A stretch of DNA of 38,604 bases from a virus (IMGVR_UViG_3300034072_002194:1-38604); one strand, 5' to 3'. Positions 7,640 to 13,132 are shown, counted from the first letter of the stretch. The notes: generated by a model not told the origin, from the letters alone. Program-made: numbers and translations.

Positions 7640-7836
7640 ATGCGGGCCGCCTGTTCAAGCTGACGCTCAACCTCGACGACGCGCACGCCGCAGAGAGACG
7701 CGGCCATGAGCAGCGCCAGAAAGGCGGCGCCCGTCATGCTCACGACGGTGATGCGGCCAAAGGGCGCGGGCTCGGCCTTGTTAAAGGTGCCGAGGTTCTT
7801 GCATGCTAAGGGGTATGCGGGGGATATCTGGGTCAC
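7636..7836 (-). CDS. Small membrane protein, GTG start
   Basis: 66 residues from GTG at 7836, or 70 from an ATG at 7848. The GTG is favoured because GGAGG within the upstream ATGGAGGCC sits at ribosome-site distance, exactly as in two related leaders further upstream. Residues about 31 to 55 (RITVVSMTGAAFLALLMAASL) form one clear membrane span, followed by a charged helix VEVERQLEQAARI. Function unknown. Ends in an ATGA overlap with the 53-residue gene. Confidence 0.6.
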   Translation of the reverse strand: MTQISPAYPLACKNLGTFNKAEPAPFGRITVVSMTGAAFLALLMAASLCGVRVVEVERQLEQAARI

Positions 7837-7842
7837 GTTGGC

Positions 7843-7891
7843 CTCCATCCGTTCGGGAAGCCGCCTCAGACGAGGCGGAAACCGGAGCGGA
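7843..7891 (-). repeat. Leader hairpin repeat, copy A
   Basis: 49-base element differing at only three positions from copy B at 8165-8213. It contains an inner perfect stem CCGCCTC/GAGGCGG with a 4-base loop and an outer arm TCCGTTC/GAGCGGA with one imperfect pair. In the minus-strand transcript it lies between the stop at 7895 and the start at 7836, placing the ribosome site at its foot. It is too short and too well placed to be a gene remnant. Confidence 0.85.
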
Positions 7892-7894
7892 CCG

Positions 7895-8158
7895 TCAGGC
7901 TGGCAATGGCGTCATCCGCCGCCCGATGCGCAGATCCTTCCGTGCGTGGAGGAGGGTGATATAGGAGAGGCGCAACGCATCGTTCGCTCTCATTCGACCC
8001 GCGACATAACCCTTTCGGATCTCCGAAGCCGCATGCAGCCGACTGAAAGCGGAAATGATGTGAGCGGCACCAGCTCTCCAGCCGTCATCGATATACGATT
8101 GCCTGAATGCGGGTCCGCAGGTTGCCTTTCGGCGCTGTGCTGGTGATGGCTTTGCCAT
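7895..8158 (-). CDS. Hypothetical phage early protein
   Basis: 87-residue basic protein, MAKPSPAQRRKATCG, then a helical body (AFRQSYIDDGWRAGAAHIISAF, NDALRLSYITLLHARKDL). The start at 8158 rather than the in-frame ATG at 8170 is chosen because GGAG inside ATGGAGACAAAC is a ribosome site for the second ATG. No domain recognised. Both ends are flanked by copies of the same 49-base hairpin leader. Confidence 0.6.
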   Translation of the reverse strand: MAKPSPAQRRKATCGPAFRQSYIDDGWRAGAAHIISAFSRLHAASEIRKGYVAGRMRANDALRLSYITLLHARKDLRIGRRMTPLPA

Positions 8159-8164
8159 GTTTGT

Positions 8165-8213
8165 CTCCATCCGTTCGGGAAACCGCCTCAGGCGAGGCGG
8201 AAACCGGAACGGA
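8165..8213 (-). repeat. Leader hairpin repeat, copy B
   Basis: 49 bases nearly identical to copy A. Here both arms are perfect: outer TCCGTTC (8170-8176) / GAACGGA (8207-8213), inner CCGCCTC (8183-8189) / GAGGCGG (8194-8200) around an AGGC loop. It occupies most of the 59 bases between the stop of the 60-residue gene and the start at 8158 and directly abuts the ribosome-binding GGAG. Confidence 0.88.
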
Positions 8214-8217
8214 CGTG

Positions 8218-8400
8218 TCAGGCGGCTTCAAGAAGCGCGTCGTCGTTCGCCTTCATGCGCGCCTGTTCGTGTAGGCGGTCGATATCGGCGTTCGGGAAAT
8301 ACAGGTTCAGCTGCTCGCGGGTGCAACCTTCGCCGAGGCGGCGCATTGCGGCGGCCATGGCTTCGATCTTTTCATTGTCATTCATCGCACTGACGTTCAT
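8218..8400 (-). CDS. 60-residue hypothetical protein, first gene of leftward operon
   Basis: 60 residues, MNVSAMNDNEKIEAMAAAMRR, then LGEGCTREQLNLYFPNADIDRLHEQARMKAND. The pattern of GCTREQL.LYFP..DI.RLHEQAR suggests a small helix-turn-helix. It is the first gene after the leftward early promoter and is therefore the earliest product of that arm after induction. The start at 8400 is preceded by the conserved block ATGGAGACCGAC, whose GGAG serves as ribosome site. Function unknown. Confidence 0.65.
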   Translation of the reverse strand: MNVSAMNDNEKIEAMAAAMRRLGEGCTREQLNLYFPNADIDRLHEQARMKANDDALLEAA

Positions 8401-8425
8401 GTCGGTCTCCATCCGTTGAAGGGAG

Positions 8426-8466
8426 ACCGGACGGCATCGAGGCGGGGGGAAAAGGTGCCGTCCGGT
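8426..8466 (-). repeat. 11-bp inverted repeat in the leftward early leader
   Basis: Perfect arms ACCGGACGGCA (8426-8436) and TGCCGTCCGGT (8456-8466) with a 19-base spacer. It falls between the predicted leftward promoter and the first start codon, so it would form a hairpin in the 5' untranslated RNA. A second, smaller pair GGTCTCC (8404-8410) / GGAGACC (8422-8428) overlaps the ribosome site of the first gene, so the two folds could compete. Confidence 0.7.
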
Positions 8467-8502
8467 CATTGTCCGGGCCATGTGGTTTGCTCGGATGGAC
8501 GG

Positions 8503-8531
8503 AATTTCGCGATAATCGCAAAATAAGTCAA
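8503..8531 (-). promoter_or_regulatory. Leftward early promoter
   Basis: On the minus strand TTGACT (8531-8526) is followed after 17 bases by GAAATT (8508-8503), a good -35 with a weak -10. The operator palindrome GCGATTATCGC (minus strand) fills the spacer, the same layout as the cro promoter. It would drive genes from 8400 down to 2598. Confidence 0.6.
8509..8519. promoter_or_regulatory. Operator palindrome OL1
   Basis: GCGATAATCGC, an 11-base palindrome around a central A/T. Same sequence as the sites at 9702 and 9736. Inside the leftward promoter spacer, so repressor binding would block RNA polymerase. Confidence 0.7.
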
Positions 8532-8542
8532 GGAGTATTTTC

Positions 8543-8553
8543 GCGATTATCGC
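8543..8553. promoter_or_regulatory. Operator palindrome OL2
   Basis: GCGATTATCGC, the same palindrome with the other central base, 23 bases beyond the first complete left-arm operator and upstream of the leftward -35. It is followed at once by a degenerate copy (GCGATTATTGT, 8552-8562), so two repressor dimers could sit side by side. Confidence 0.68.
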
Positions 8554-8681
8554 GATTATTGTTGCGATGGGCCGCGACAGCGGTGCGCAGATCGCAAAAA
8601 CGAATCAGCAAAAACCGACTCGACTCTTTTGTGCGAAGATGCTTTTTTAGCATGAACGGAACAAGAACAAAGGGTGAGGAA

Positions 8682-8948
8682 ATGAAACGGCCACCAATCG
8701 ATCACCCGGATGCGATGCGATTAATTGTGGAGCTTTCTAACCTCTATGTGGCCTGCGACGACTGCGGCCATTCTCGGATTCTTGGTCTGGATAACCTGCG
8801 AAAAGCGAGCGAGCTTGGGGTGCATAACTACATGCAATTATGCCGGAAGATTAGGTGCAGCGAGTGCCCAAAAACAATTCCGGCATTTAGGAATTTGACG
8901 ATCCGGCCGACGTGGCGCGCCGAATACTCTATTCACAGCAGCGCGTGA
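8682..8948 (+). CDS. Small zinc-ribbon-like protein
   Basis: 88 residues with two CxxC pairs: VACDDCGHSRIL near residues 24-35 and KIRCSECPKTIP near 56-67, spaced as in a small zinc ribbon. Between them is a helix with LDNLRKASELGVHNYMQLCRK. Such proteins are frequent in Rhizobiales genomes and have no proven role. GTGAGGAA directly precedes the ATG at 8682; an in-frame ATG at 8652 lacks a ribosome site. The gene is transcribed against the repressor gene and overlaps its end by 16 bases, so expression of either may affect the other. Confidence 0.7.
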   Translation: MKRPPIDHPDAMRLIVELSNLYVACDDCGHSRILGLDNLRKASELGVHNYMQLCRKIRCSECPKTIPAFRNLTIRPTWRAEYSIHSSA

Positions 8949-9664
8949 AATACGACCTTGTGAATGCTGAAGACTTTGTCTGTCGGGAATTCCAGTTCGT
9001 GTGTTTCGCCAGGTCCTGGATTGTACTGATAAAGACGCAAAACGTCGCCGCTTTGGCTCTCGAACCGCTTAATGTAGCTCGACACTTCGTCATCTTCGAA
9101 ATCACCAAGGATCTGAACGATCACGTCGTCGCCTTTGCGGTAGCGGGCATGGGGATTAGCCCACGCTGTCTCACCATGATAGAAACGCGGCTCTCCTGAA
9201 GTTCCTTGTATTTGAACCGCGTAAGCCCCTTCAACGCCTTCCAAGCCGGGCGGACAGAAAACCCGCGCAATGTCTTGGCCGTTCATGATGAAGCGTCCGT
9301 TCGGCCCCGCGGAAATCTGGCCCCTTAGCGGAATGGAGACGTCGCCAGGAAAGGCTTGCCAGCGAGGGGGGAAGCTTGCGTTTGGTTTCGGTCGTGGCGC
9401 TGAAGGCTGCGCTGGAAGGTCGTTCGACGGATTGAGCCAGCTGGCCATTTCCTCGTAGCCGGGTGGAAGCTCTTGAAAGAACCGGGCGATACCTTCGATC
9501 TCTTGGAGGCTGATTTTCCGCGGCTCTTTAGTGTTTGGCTTCATCCTGCTCAACATCGTCGAGGAGACGCCGATCGTCTCCGCCAATTCGCTCGCCGTTC
9601 CGCGCGGAGAGTTCTTGAGCTTCTGGTCGAGCCAATTCTTAATTTCGTACTGAGGATCTTGCAT
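8933..9664 (-). CDS. cI: CI/LexA-type prophage repressor (HTH + S24 peptidase)
   Basis: 243-residue phage repressor. An XRE-type helix-turn-helix lies at about residues 22-42 (GTASELAETIGVSSTMLSRMK). The S24 domain has a candidate self-cleavage site Ala119-Gly120 (GQISAGP), a candidate nucleophile Ser156 (GTSGEP) and Lys199 (YIKRF). The Ser-Lys distance of 43 equals that of lambda CI as known from the literature, so RecA-stimulated self-cleavage and SOS induction are likely. The usual Met after the catalytic Ser is Gly here. The start at 9664 is chosen because upstream in-frame sequence runs through the operators. Divergent from the cro-like gene; no clear ribosome site. Confidence 0.9.
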   Translation of the reverse strand: MQDPQYEIKNWLDQKLKNSPRGTASELAETIGVSSTMLSRMKPNTKEPRKISLQEIEGIARFFQELPPGYEEMASWLNPSNDLPAQPSAPRPKPNASFPPRWQAFPGDVSIPLRGQISAGPNGRFIMNGQDIARVFCPPGLEGVEGAYAVQIQGTSGEPRFYHGETAWANPHARYRKGDDVIVQILGDFEDDEVSSYIKRFESQSGDVLRLYQYNPGPGETHELEFPTDKVFSIHKVVFHALL

Positions 9665-9677
9665 AGGGCAGACTTTC

Positions 9678-9688
9678 GCGTATTTCGC
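9678..9688. promoter_or_regulatory. Degenerate operator near the repressor start
   Basis: GCGTATTTCGC keeps the outer GCG and CGC of the operator but not the inner bases. At 14 to 24 bases upstream of the repressor ATG, it could be a low-affinity site for autoregulation. Confidence 0.4.
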
Positions 9689-9701
9689 AAAAAAATCTAT
9701 C

Positions 9702-9712
9702 GCGATAATCGC
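9702..9712. promoter_or_regulatory. Operator palindrome OR2
   Basis: GCGATAATCGC, exact copy of the operator at 8509, midway in the repressor-cro intergenic region. Its centre is 34 bases from the next copy, about three helical turns, which would place bound dimers on the same DNA face. Confidence 0.7.
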
Positions 9713-9722
9713 AACAAATGGA

Positions 9723-9758
9723 TTGACATTAAATCGCGATAATCGCAAAGATCGCGAT
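9723..9758 (+). promoter_or_regulatory. cro promoter, possibly giving a leaderless transcript
   Basis: TTGACA (9723-9728) is a consensus -35; a weak -10 (AAAGAT, 9747-9752) lies 18 bases on. A start point about seven bases later falls on or next to the A of the cro ATG at 9759, and no ribosome site precedes that ATG. The operator at 9736-9746 fills the spacer. Confidence 0.6.
9736..9746. promoter_or_regulatory. Operator palindrome OR1
   Basis: GCGATAATCGC inside the spacer of the cro promoter. A further half site GCGATAT (9754-9760) overlaps the cro start codon. Confidence 0.72.
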
Positions 9759-10004
9759 ATGAGCGAAAACCACCTAGAGCCAGCGAAGTCTGTGATCGCC
9801 AAAATCGGCATCGAGAAAGTGTCTGCCGTAACCGGCAAGCACATATCTCGGGTCTATCGTTGGATGTATCCAAAGGAGCGCGGCGGCACTGGCGGCATCA
9901 TCCCGCAGGCCGATGCTTTCGTTTTGCTTGCCCATGCACGGTCGCAGGGTATCGAGCTTTCGCCCGATGATTTCTTTCGAATTTCTCAGGAGGCCGCAGA
10001 ATGA
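9759..10004 (+). CDS. Cro-like regulator
   Basis: 81-residue protein in the cro position: divergent from the repressor and first gene of the rightward arm. A helix-turn-helix is visible in IGIEKVSAVTGKHISRVYRWM (about residues 16-36), followed by a GGTGGIIPQ turn and a helix ADAFVLLAHARSQGIELSPDDFF, an arrangement known from Cro/Cox-like proteins of alphaproteobacterial phages. It probably binds the same GCGATWATCGC operators and shuts off repressor synthesis. The ATG at 9759 has no ribosome site and may lie at the 5' end of its mRNA. Confidence 0.8.
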   Translation: MSENHLEPAKSVIAKIGIEKVSAVTGKHISRVYRWMYPKERGGTGGIIPQADAFVLLAHARSQGIELSPDDFFRISQEAAE

Positions 10005-10021
10005 TGGCGCTCCAGTTTTTC

Positions 10022-10097
10022 CGCAGCGTAGGGAAGCGGTCATCCCGCGTGGTTCATACCCACGATGTCGCAGGTTCGAATCCTGCCGCTGCAACCA
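10022..10097 (+). tRNA. tRNA-Met(CAT), initiator-like, CCA encoded
   Basis: A full 76-base cloverleaf: acceptor CGCAGCG/CGCTGCA, TA at 8-9, D stem GGGA/TCCC with loop AGCGGTCA, anticodon stem CGTGG/CCACG with loop TTCATAC (anticodon CAT), variable ATGTC, T stem GCAGG/CCTGC with loop TTCGAAT, discriminator A and encoded CCA. All stems pair except C1xA72, the mismatch that marks bacterial initiator tRNA and permits formylation. The 11:24 pair is G:C (purine-pyrimidine), also initiator-like. The three G:C pairs of the anticodon stem are only partly kept (U29:A41, G30:C40, G31:C39). It lies 17 bases after cro in the phage early transcript. Confidence 0.92.
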
Positions 10098-10421
10098 ATC
10101 CCGCCGTTCAACGGCCAGACGACGAGCGGGAAACCGGACGGAAGATGCTTTGCACGCCTGCGAACCCTTCCGTCCGGATCGCCTTTCCTGTTGCGCGAGG
10201 GTTCTTCCTTTCCTCTCTGCGCACCCGCCGTGACGCTTTTCCTCCAAGCTCCGGCGGCCCATTCCCTTCGTTGTCATCATCGTTGTCACTCCTGCTGGCG
10301 TCGCCGCTGATGTGGCGCGGCTGTGGTTGATCTGATGAGCAACGAATAGGCCGCGCCCGCGCGGGCTTCACCGAATCCTTTTCCGATTTTCTTTCCTTGA
10401 CGCGTTCTCAGGGGTGTTTTC
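10098..10421 (+). other. Non-coding stretch after the tRNA, with hairpin
   Basis: No convincing gene on either strand. A perfect 11-bp inverted repeat CCGGACGGAAG (10134-10144) / CTTCCGTCCGG (10167-10177) follows the tRNA and shares CCGGACGG with the leftward leader repeat at 8426. A GC palindrome GCCCGC/GCGGGC lies at 10355-10366 with no T run, so it is not a standard terminator. The hairpins may assist tRNA release from the cro transcript; that is a guess. The stretch ends in the ribosome site AGGGG of the gene at 10422. Confidence 0.5.
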
Positions 10422-10898
10422 GTGCGCACTATTTCCGAAGAAGAAATCCGCAGCCTGAAGGGCGCAACCGAAGCCAGCTACAAGCTCGGCGGCGGTGTGA
10501 CCGATTTTCCTCTGCTGACCCGCGTGAATGTCTCGACGCTGTCGAAGTATGCGAGCTTCAATGAGGAAAACAGCGAAGCCCTGATCCCGATCGATGTCGC
10601 CGTCGAGGCAGACCGCCGCGCGAAAAGCCCGGTCATCGTTGGTGCCATGGCGCGAAAGCTCGGTTTCAAGCTTGTCGTCGATGACGAGATGCAGCCAGAG
10701 GCCCGGCCCATCAATGAAAGCGACATGATGGACCTGATGTCGGAGTTTGCCGACGTCATTAAGGTTGTTCAGGAGGCAAAGCAGACCGGCACGCTCGGCA
10801 CTGCTGCCGTAACCAAGCGCATCACGAAGGAAGTTCACGAGCTTATTCGAGAACTGAAAGAACTGATGGTGAATGCTCCGCAGAGGCCAGACCGATGA
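10422..10898 (+). CDS. Conserved phage protein, possible regulator
   Basis: 158-residue protein read from GTG at 10422, with AGGGG about eight bases upstream. N-terminal SEEEIRSLKGATEASYKLGGGVTDFPLLTRVNVSTLSKYASFNEE resembles a DNA-binding helix arrangement, followed by LIPIDVAVEADRRAKSPVIVGAMARKLGF, then a helical C-terminus (EFADVIKVVQEAKQTGTLGTAAVTKRITKEVHELIRELKEL) with coiled-coil character. Similar proteins occur in rhizobial prophages next to DUF2312 genes, as far as I recall. First protein gene after the tRNA; its stop overlaps the next start as ATGA. Confidence 0.7.
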   Translation: MRTISEEEIRSLKGATEASYKLGGGVTDFPLLTRVNVSTLSKYASFNEENSEALIPIDVAVEADRRAKSPVIVGAMARKLGFKLVVDDEMQPEARPINESDMMDLMSEFADVIKVVQEAKQTGTLGTAAVTKRITKEVHELIRELKELMVNAPQRPDR

Positions 10899-11062
10899 CC
10901 TTCTGCATGCCCGAAACAAGCCGTTCCAAACTCGTCAAGGAAGCCCGCGCCGCGCGGGTTTTGGAGTTTTGGCACGCCGGTAGATCCACCCATGAAATCG
11001 CAACGGAGCTTGGCCTCGACGAGGTCGAGGTTTGCCGCATTGTCGAGGAGGCAGGACATTGA
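10895..11062 (+). CDS. 55-residue HTH protein
   Basis: Small basic protein with a homeodomain/resolvase-like helix-turn-helix: KEARAARVLEFWHAGRSTHEIATELGLDEVEVCRIVEEAG. Start ATG overlaps the upstream TGA (ATGA) and its own TGA overlaps the next start as TTGA, so it is translationally coupled on both sides. Such proteins in phage early operons usually act as DNA-binding accessory factors; the target is unknown. Confidence 0.68.
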   Translation: MTFCMPETSRSKLVKEARAARVLEFWHAGRSTHEIATELGLDEVEVCRIVEEAGH

Positions 11063-11295
11063 AAACCAGTGAAAGCGCTCTGACCCTGAAGCCGATATCG
11101 GACGCCGCGCGCGCACTGCTGCGCGACGTTCGTGCGGCTGGCAATAAATTCACCATCCGGGCCTCGTTTCAGGCTCGCGCTTTGGCGGCCGAACTGAAGA
11201 AAGCCGGATACGTCCAGATCGACCAGAGCGGCTATGAACTTCGGCTGACCGGGATGGGGCAGGTATACCTCGATCGACTGATGAGGGCGCACTGA
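11059..11295 (+). CDS. Small winged-helix-like protein, TTG start
   Basis: 78 residues from TTG at 11059, which overlaps the preceding TGA; GAGGAGG lies about eight bases upstream and fixes this start. The sequence KPISDAARALLRDVRAAG, then ARALAAELKKAGYVQIDQSGYELRLTGMGQVYLDRL follows a helix-helix-wing order with the wing at YVQID..GYELRLT. A DNA-binding role is likely but unproven. Ends in a TGATG overlap with the GapR-like gene. Confidence 0.66.
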   Translation: MKTSESALTLKPISDAARALLRDVRAAGNKFTIRASFQARALAAELKKAGYVQIDQSGYELRLTGMGQVYLDRLMRAH

Positions 11296-11618
11296 TGTCC
11301 GATGATTTCGATCCGTACGCAATTCATGAGCCAAAGCGCGCAGGCGAACGCCCCGGAGACAAGCTGGAAAGTGAGCCGGTCGCAGCGTCCCACCTGCGTT
11401 CCTTTATCGAGCGCATGGAGCGCCTGGCCGAGGAAAAAGAAGTCATCAAGGATGACGAGAAAGCAGTGATGGCCGAAGCGAAAGCCATGGGCTTCGACAA
11501 CAAGGCGATCCGCACCATTCTCCGCATTCGCAAGAAGGATCCGCAGAAGCTTGCCGAGGAGCTTTCGATTCTTGACGTCTATCTCGTGGCCCTCGGTATG
11601 GATGAGGGGCTGCGATGA
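11295..11618 (+). CDS. GapR-family nucleoid-associated protein (DUF2312)
   Basis: 107-residue protein whose residues about 33-105 match DUF2312: LRSFIERMERLAEEKEVIKDD, AEAKAMGFDNKAIRTILRIRKKDP, then AEELSILDVYLVALGM. Caulobacter GapR, the studied member, forms coiled-coil clamps on overtwisted AT-rich DNA and aids gyrase and topoisomerase at replication forks and long genes. A phage copy in the replication operon suggests a role in phage replication or late transcription. The N-terminus has a 30-residue acidic/basic extension. TGATG and ATGA overlaps on the two sides. Confidence 0.9.
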   Translation: MSDDFDPYAIHEPKRAGERPGDKLESEPVAASHLRSFIERMERLAEEKEVIKDDEKAVMAEAKAMGFDNKAIRTILRIRKKDPQKLAEELSILDVYLVALGMDEGLR

Positions 11619-13132
11619 CGATTCAGGGCGAAAGAAAGCAAGCAATCCTCGCGGAAGCTTGCGCTAACGGCAAATTCGATGTTGCCACCGAAGCTGATCG
11701 CAAATCGGCGACTATCCTGCATATGGCTGGGTATCTGGCGCGGGATCCGAAGGTCTCCGGGCGTTTCTATCCGACGACTTCGGGATATGACGAGGTTGGC
11801 GTGGCGCAAAAAGTTAGCGTCGGGGTGGAGCGGAAGATCTCGTCTATCATCGTGGGCAAACGACTGAGGACGCTCGACGAAGATAAGGTTGCGGCGCTCA
11901 TGGCGTCGATACCGGAGCATGGTCTGCGCAATCCGGTTTCGGTCTATGGATTGGAGACTGACGAGACTGTCGAGTTATCCGCTGGCGAGCACAGACTTGA
12001 GGCCATGCGTCGCCTCGGCAAGGAAACGGTGCCTTGCGTCCACTATCAGGGCGATGCGCTTGACCGTGAGCTTTGGGAGATTGACGAGAACCTGATCCGC
12101 AGCGATCTCACTCCGGCTGACAGGGCGCTGTTCGTCTTCCGTCGCAAGGAAATCTACCTCCTGAAGCATCCGGAAACCGCCAACGGCGGCGACCGTCGAT
12201 CAGATCGCCAAGTTGGCGAACTGAAGTCGGCAGAGGTGAAGCGCTTCACTGCGGCGACGGCGGAAGCGACCGGGCAATCAGAACGCGTCATCCAGCGCGA
12301 CGCGGAGCGCGGCGAAAAGGTTTGTGAGCGCGCGTTGCGCATGCTCTCCGGTACTCCGCTGAATACAGGCGCGACACTTGACCGACTGAAACGGCTATCG
12401 CCAGAGGAGCAAATCGTCTGGATCGACGGCGCGTTGCGCGAGCGGCGCCGGGTTCAGGATGAAGCAAAGCAGATCCGCACCGAAACAATGAAGATCAACC
12501 GGACTGTGCGCAACGAGCTCGTTAGCGCCATTGCGTCCAAGGGCCGCGTTTCACCTGGTGCGTTGCCTCGCGCTGCGTTCCCTGTCGGGTACGTCGACGC
12601 CCCCTGGCAGCAGGAAGCGTGGTCTGACGAAACGGGGCAGGACAAGGGATTGATGTATCCTTCGATGCCTCTGGAAGAAATCATGGCGCTTTGCGCCGGC
12701 GACAAGTCGCCATTCACGCCTGACGCCGTTCTATTCTTCTGGGTGCCGATGAACCGGCTCGACGACGGTATCGCTGTTATGCGGGCGTGGGGCTTTGAGT
12801 TCGTCTCCGCGATCGTCTGGGACAAGATTGATATCGGCATGGGCCGATGGGTTCGCGATCGCGCGGAAATACTGCTGATCGGCAAGCGTGGCAAGATCTC
12901 GCTTGCGCCGGAGATGGGAACGCAGCCGCCCAGCCTCTATGCCGAAAAGAAGGGCCCGCATAGCCGAAAGCCGGTATGGTTCGCTGAACAAATTGACCGG
13001 CTCTACCCGACATTACCCAAGCTCGAAATGTTCCAGCGGCGCGAAAGCCTCGCTGATGGCGACGTACGCCTGAATGGAACATGGGAATTTTGGGGTAATC
13101 AGGCGGGCACTCCGAAAGGAGGTGCTGAATGA
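11615..13132 (+). CDS. ParB-like domain fused to MT-A70 adenine methyltransferase
   Basis: 505-residue fusion. Residues about 75-165 are a ParB/sulfiredoxin-like domain: ISSIIVGKRLRTLDEDKV, LSAGEHRLEAMRRLG (GEHR at 124-127), then DENLIRSDLTPADRA. The middle (about 165-310) is helical and charged. From about 325 it is an MT-A70-type N6-adenine methyltransferase: VDAPW (328-331), MYPSMPLEEIMALC, VLFFWVPMNRLDDGIAVMRAWGFEF, WVRDRAEILLIGKRG, then SRKPVWFAEQIDRLYPTLPKLEMFQRR. The catalytic DPPW is DAPW here. It probably methylates phage DNA against host restriction or for regulation, with the ParB part possibly giving binding or nucleotide-dependent clamping. ATGA overlap upstream. Confidence 0.88.
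   Translation: MTIQGERKQAILAEACANGKFDVATEADRKSATILHMAGYLARDPKVSGRFYPTTSGYDEVGVAQKVSVGVERKISSIIVGKRLRTLDEDKVAALMASIPEHGLRNPVSVYGLETDETVELSAGEHRLEAMRRLGKETVPCVHYQGDALDRELWEIDENLIRSDLTPADRALFVFRRKEIYLLKHPETANGGDRRSDRQVGELKSAEVKRFTAATAEATGQSERVIQRDAERGEKVCERALRMLSGTPLNTGATLDRLKRLSPEEQIVWIDGALRERRRVQDEAKQIRTETMKINRTVRNELVSAIASKGRVSPGALPRAAFPVGYVDAPWQQEAWSDETGQDKGLMYPSMPLEEIMALCAGDKSPFTPDAVLFFWVPMNRLDDGIAVMRAWGFEFVSAIVWDKIDIGMGRWVRDRAEILLIGKRGKISLAPEMGTQPPSLYAEKKGPHSRKPVWFAEQIDRLYPTLPKLEMFQRRESLADGDVRLNGTWEFWGNQAGTPKGGAE

Noticed and set aside
8639-8653. ATGCT-TTTTT-AGCAT hairpin as a terminator
   Set aside because: Only five pairs, with the T run in the loop instead of after the stem.
10022-10097. 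tRNA as a chromosomal attachment site marking two neighbouring elements
   Set aside because: It sits between cro and the early genes in one conventional phage layout, with no integrase beside it and no repeated 3' end seen in the window. Kept as a fallback only.
10001-10330. 109-codon plus-strand frame with AGGAGG ahead of it, and the overlapping frame from 10065
   Set aside because: Both run straight through the tRNA and show the typical false tRNA translations (AGSNPAAAT, SQVRILPLQ). The rest is low-complexity Ser/Pro. The ribosome site may be accidental or serve a very short peptide.
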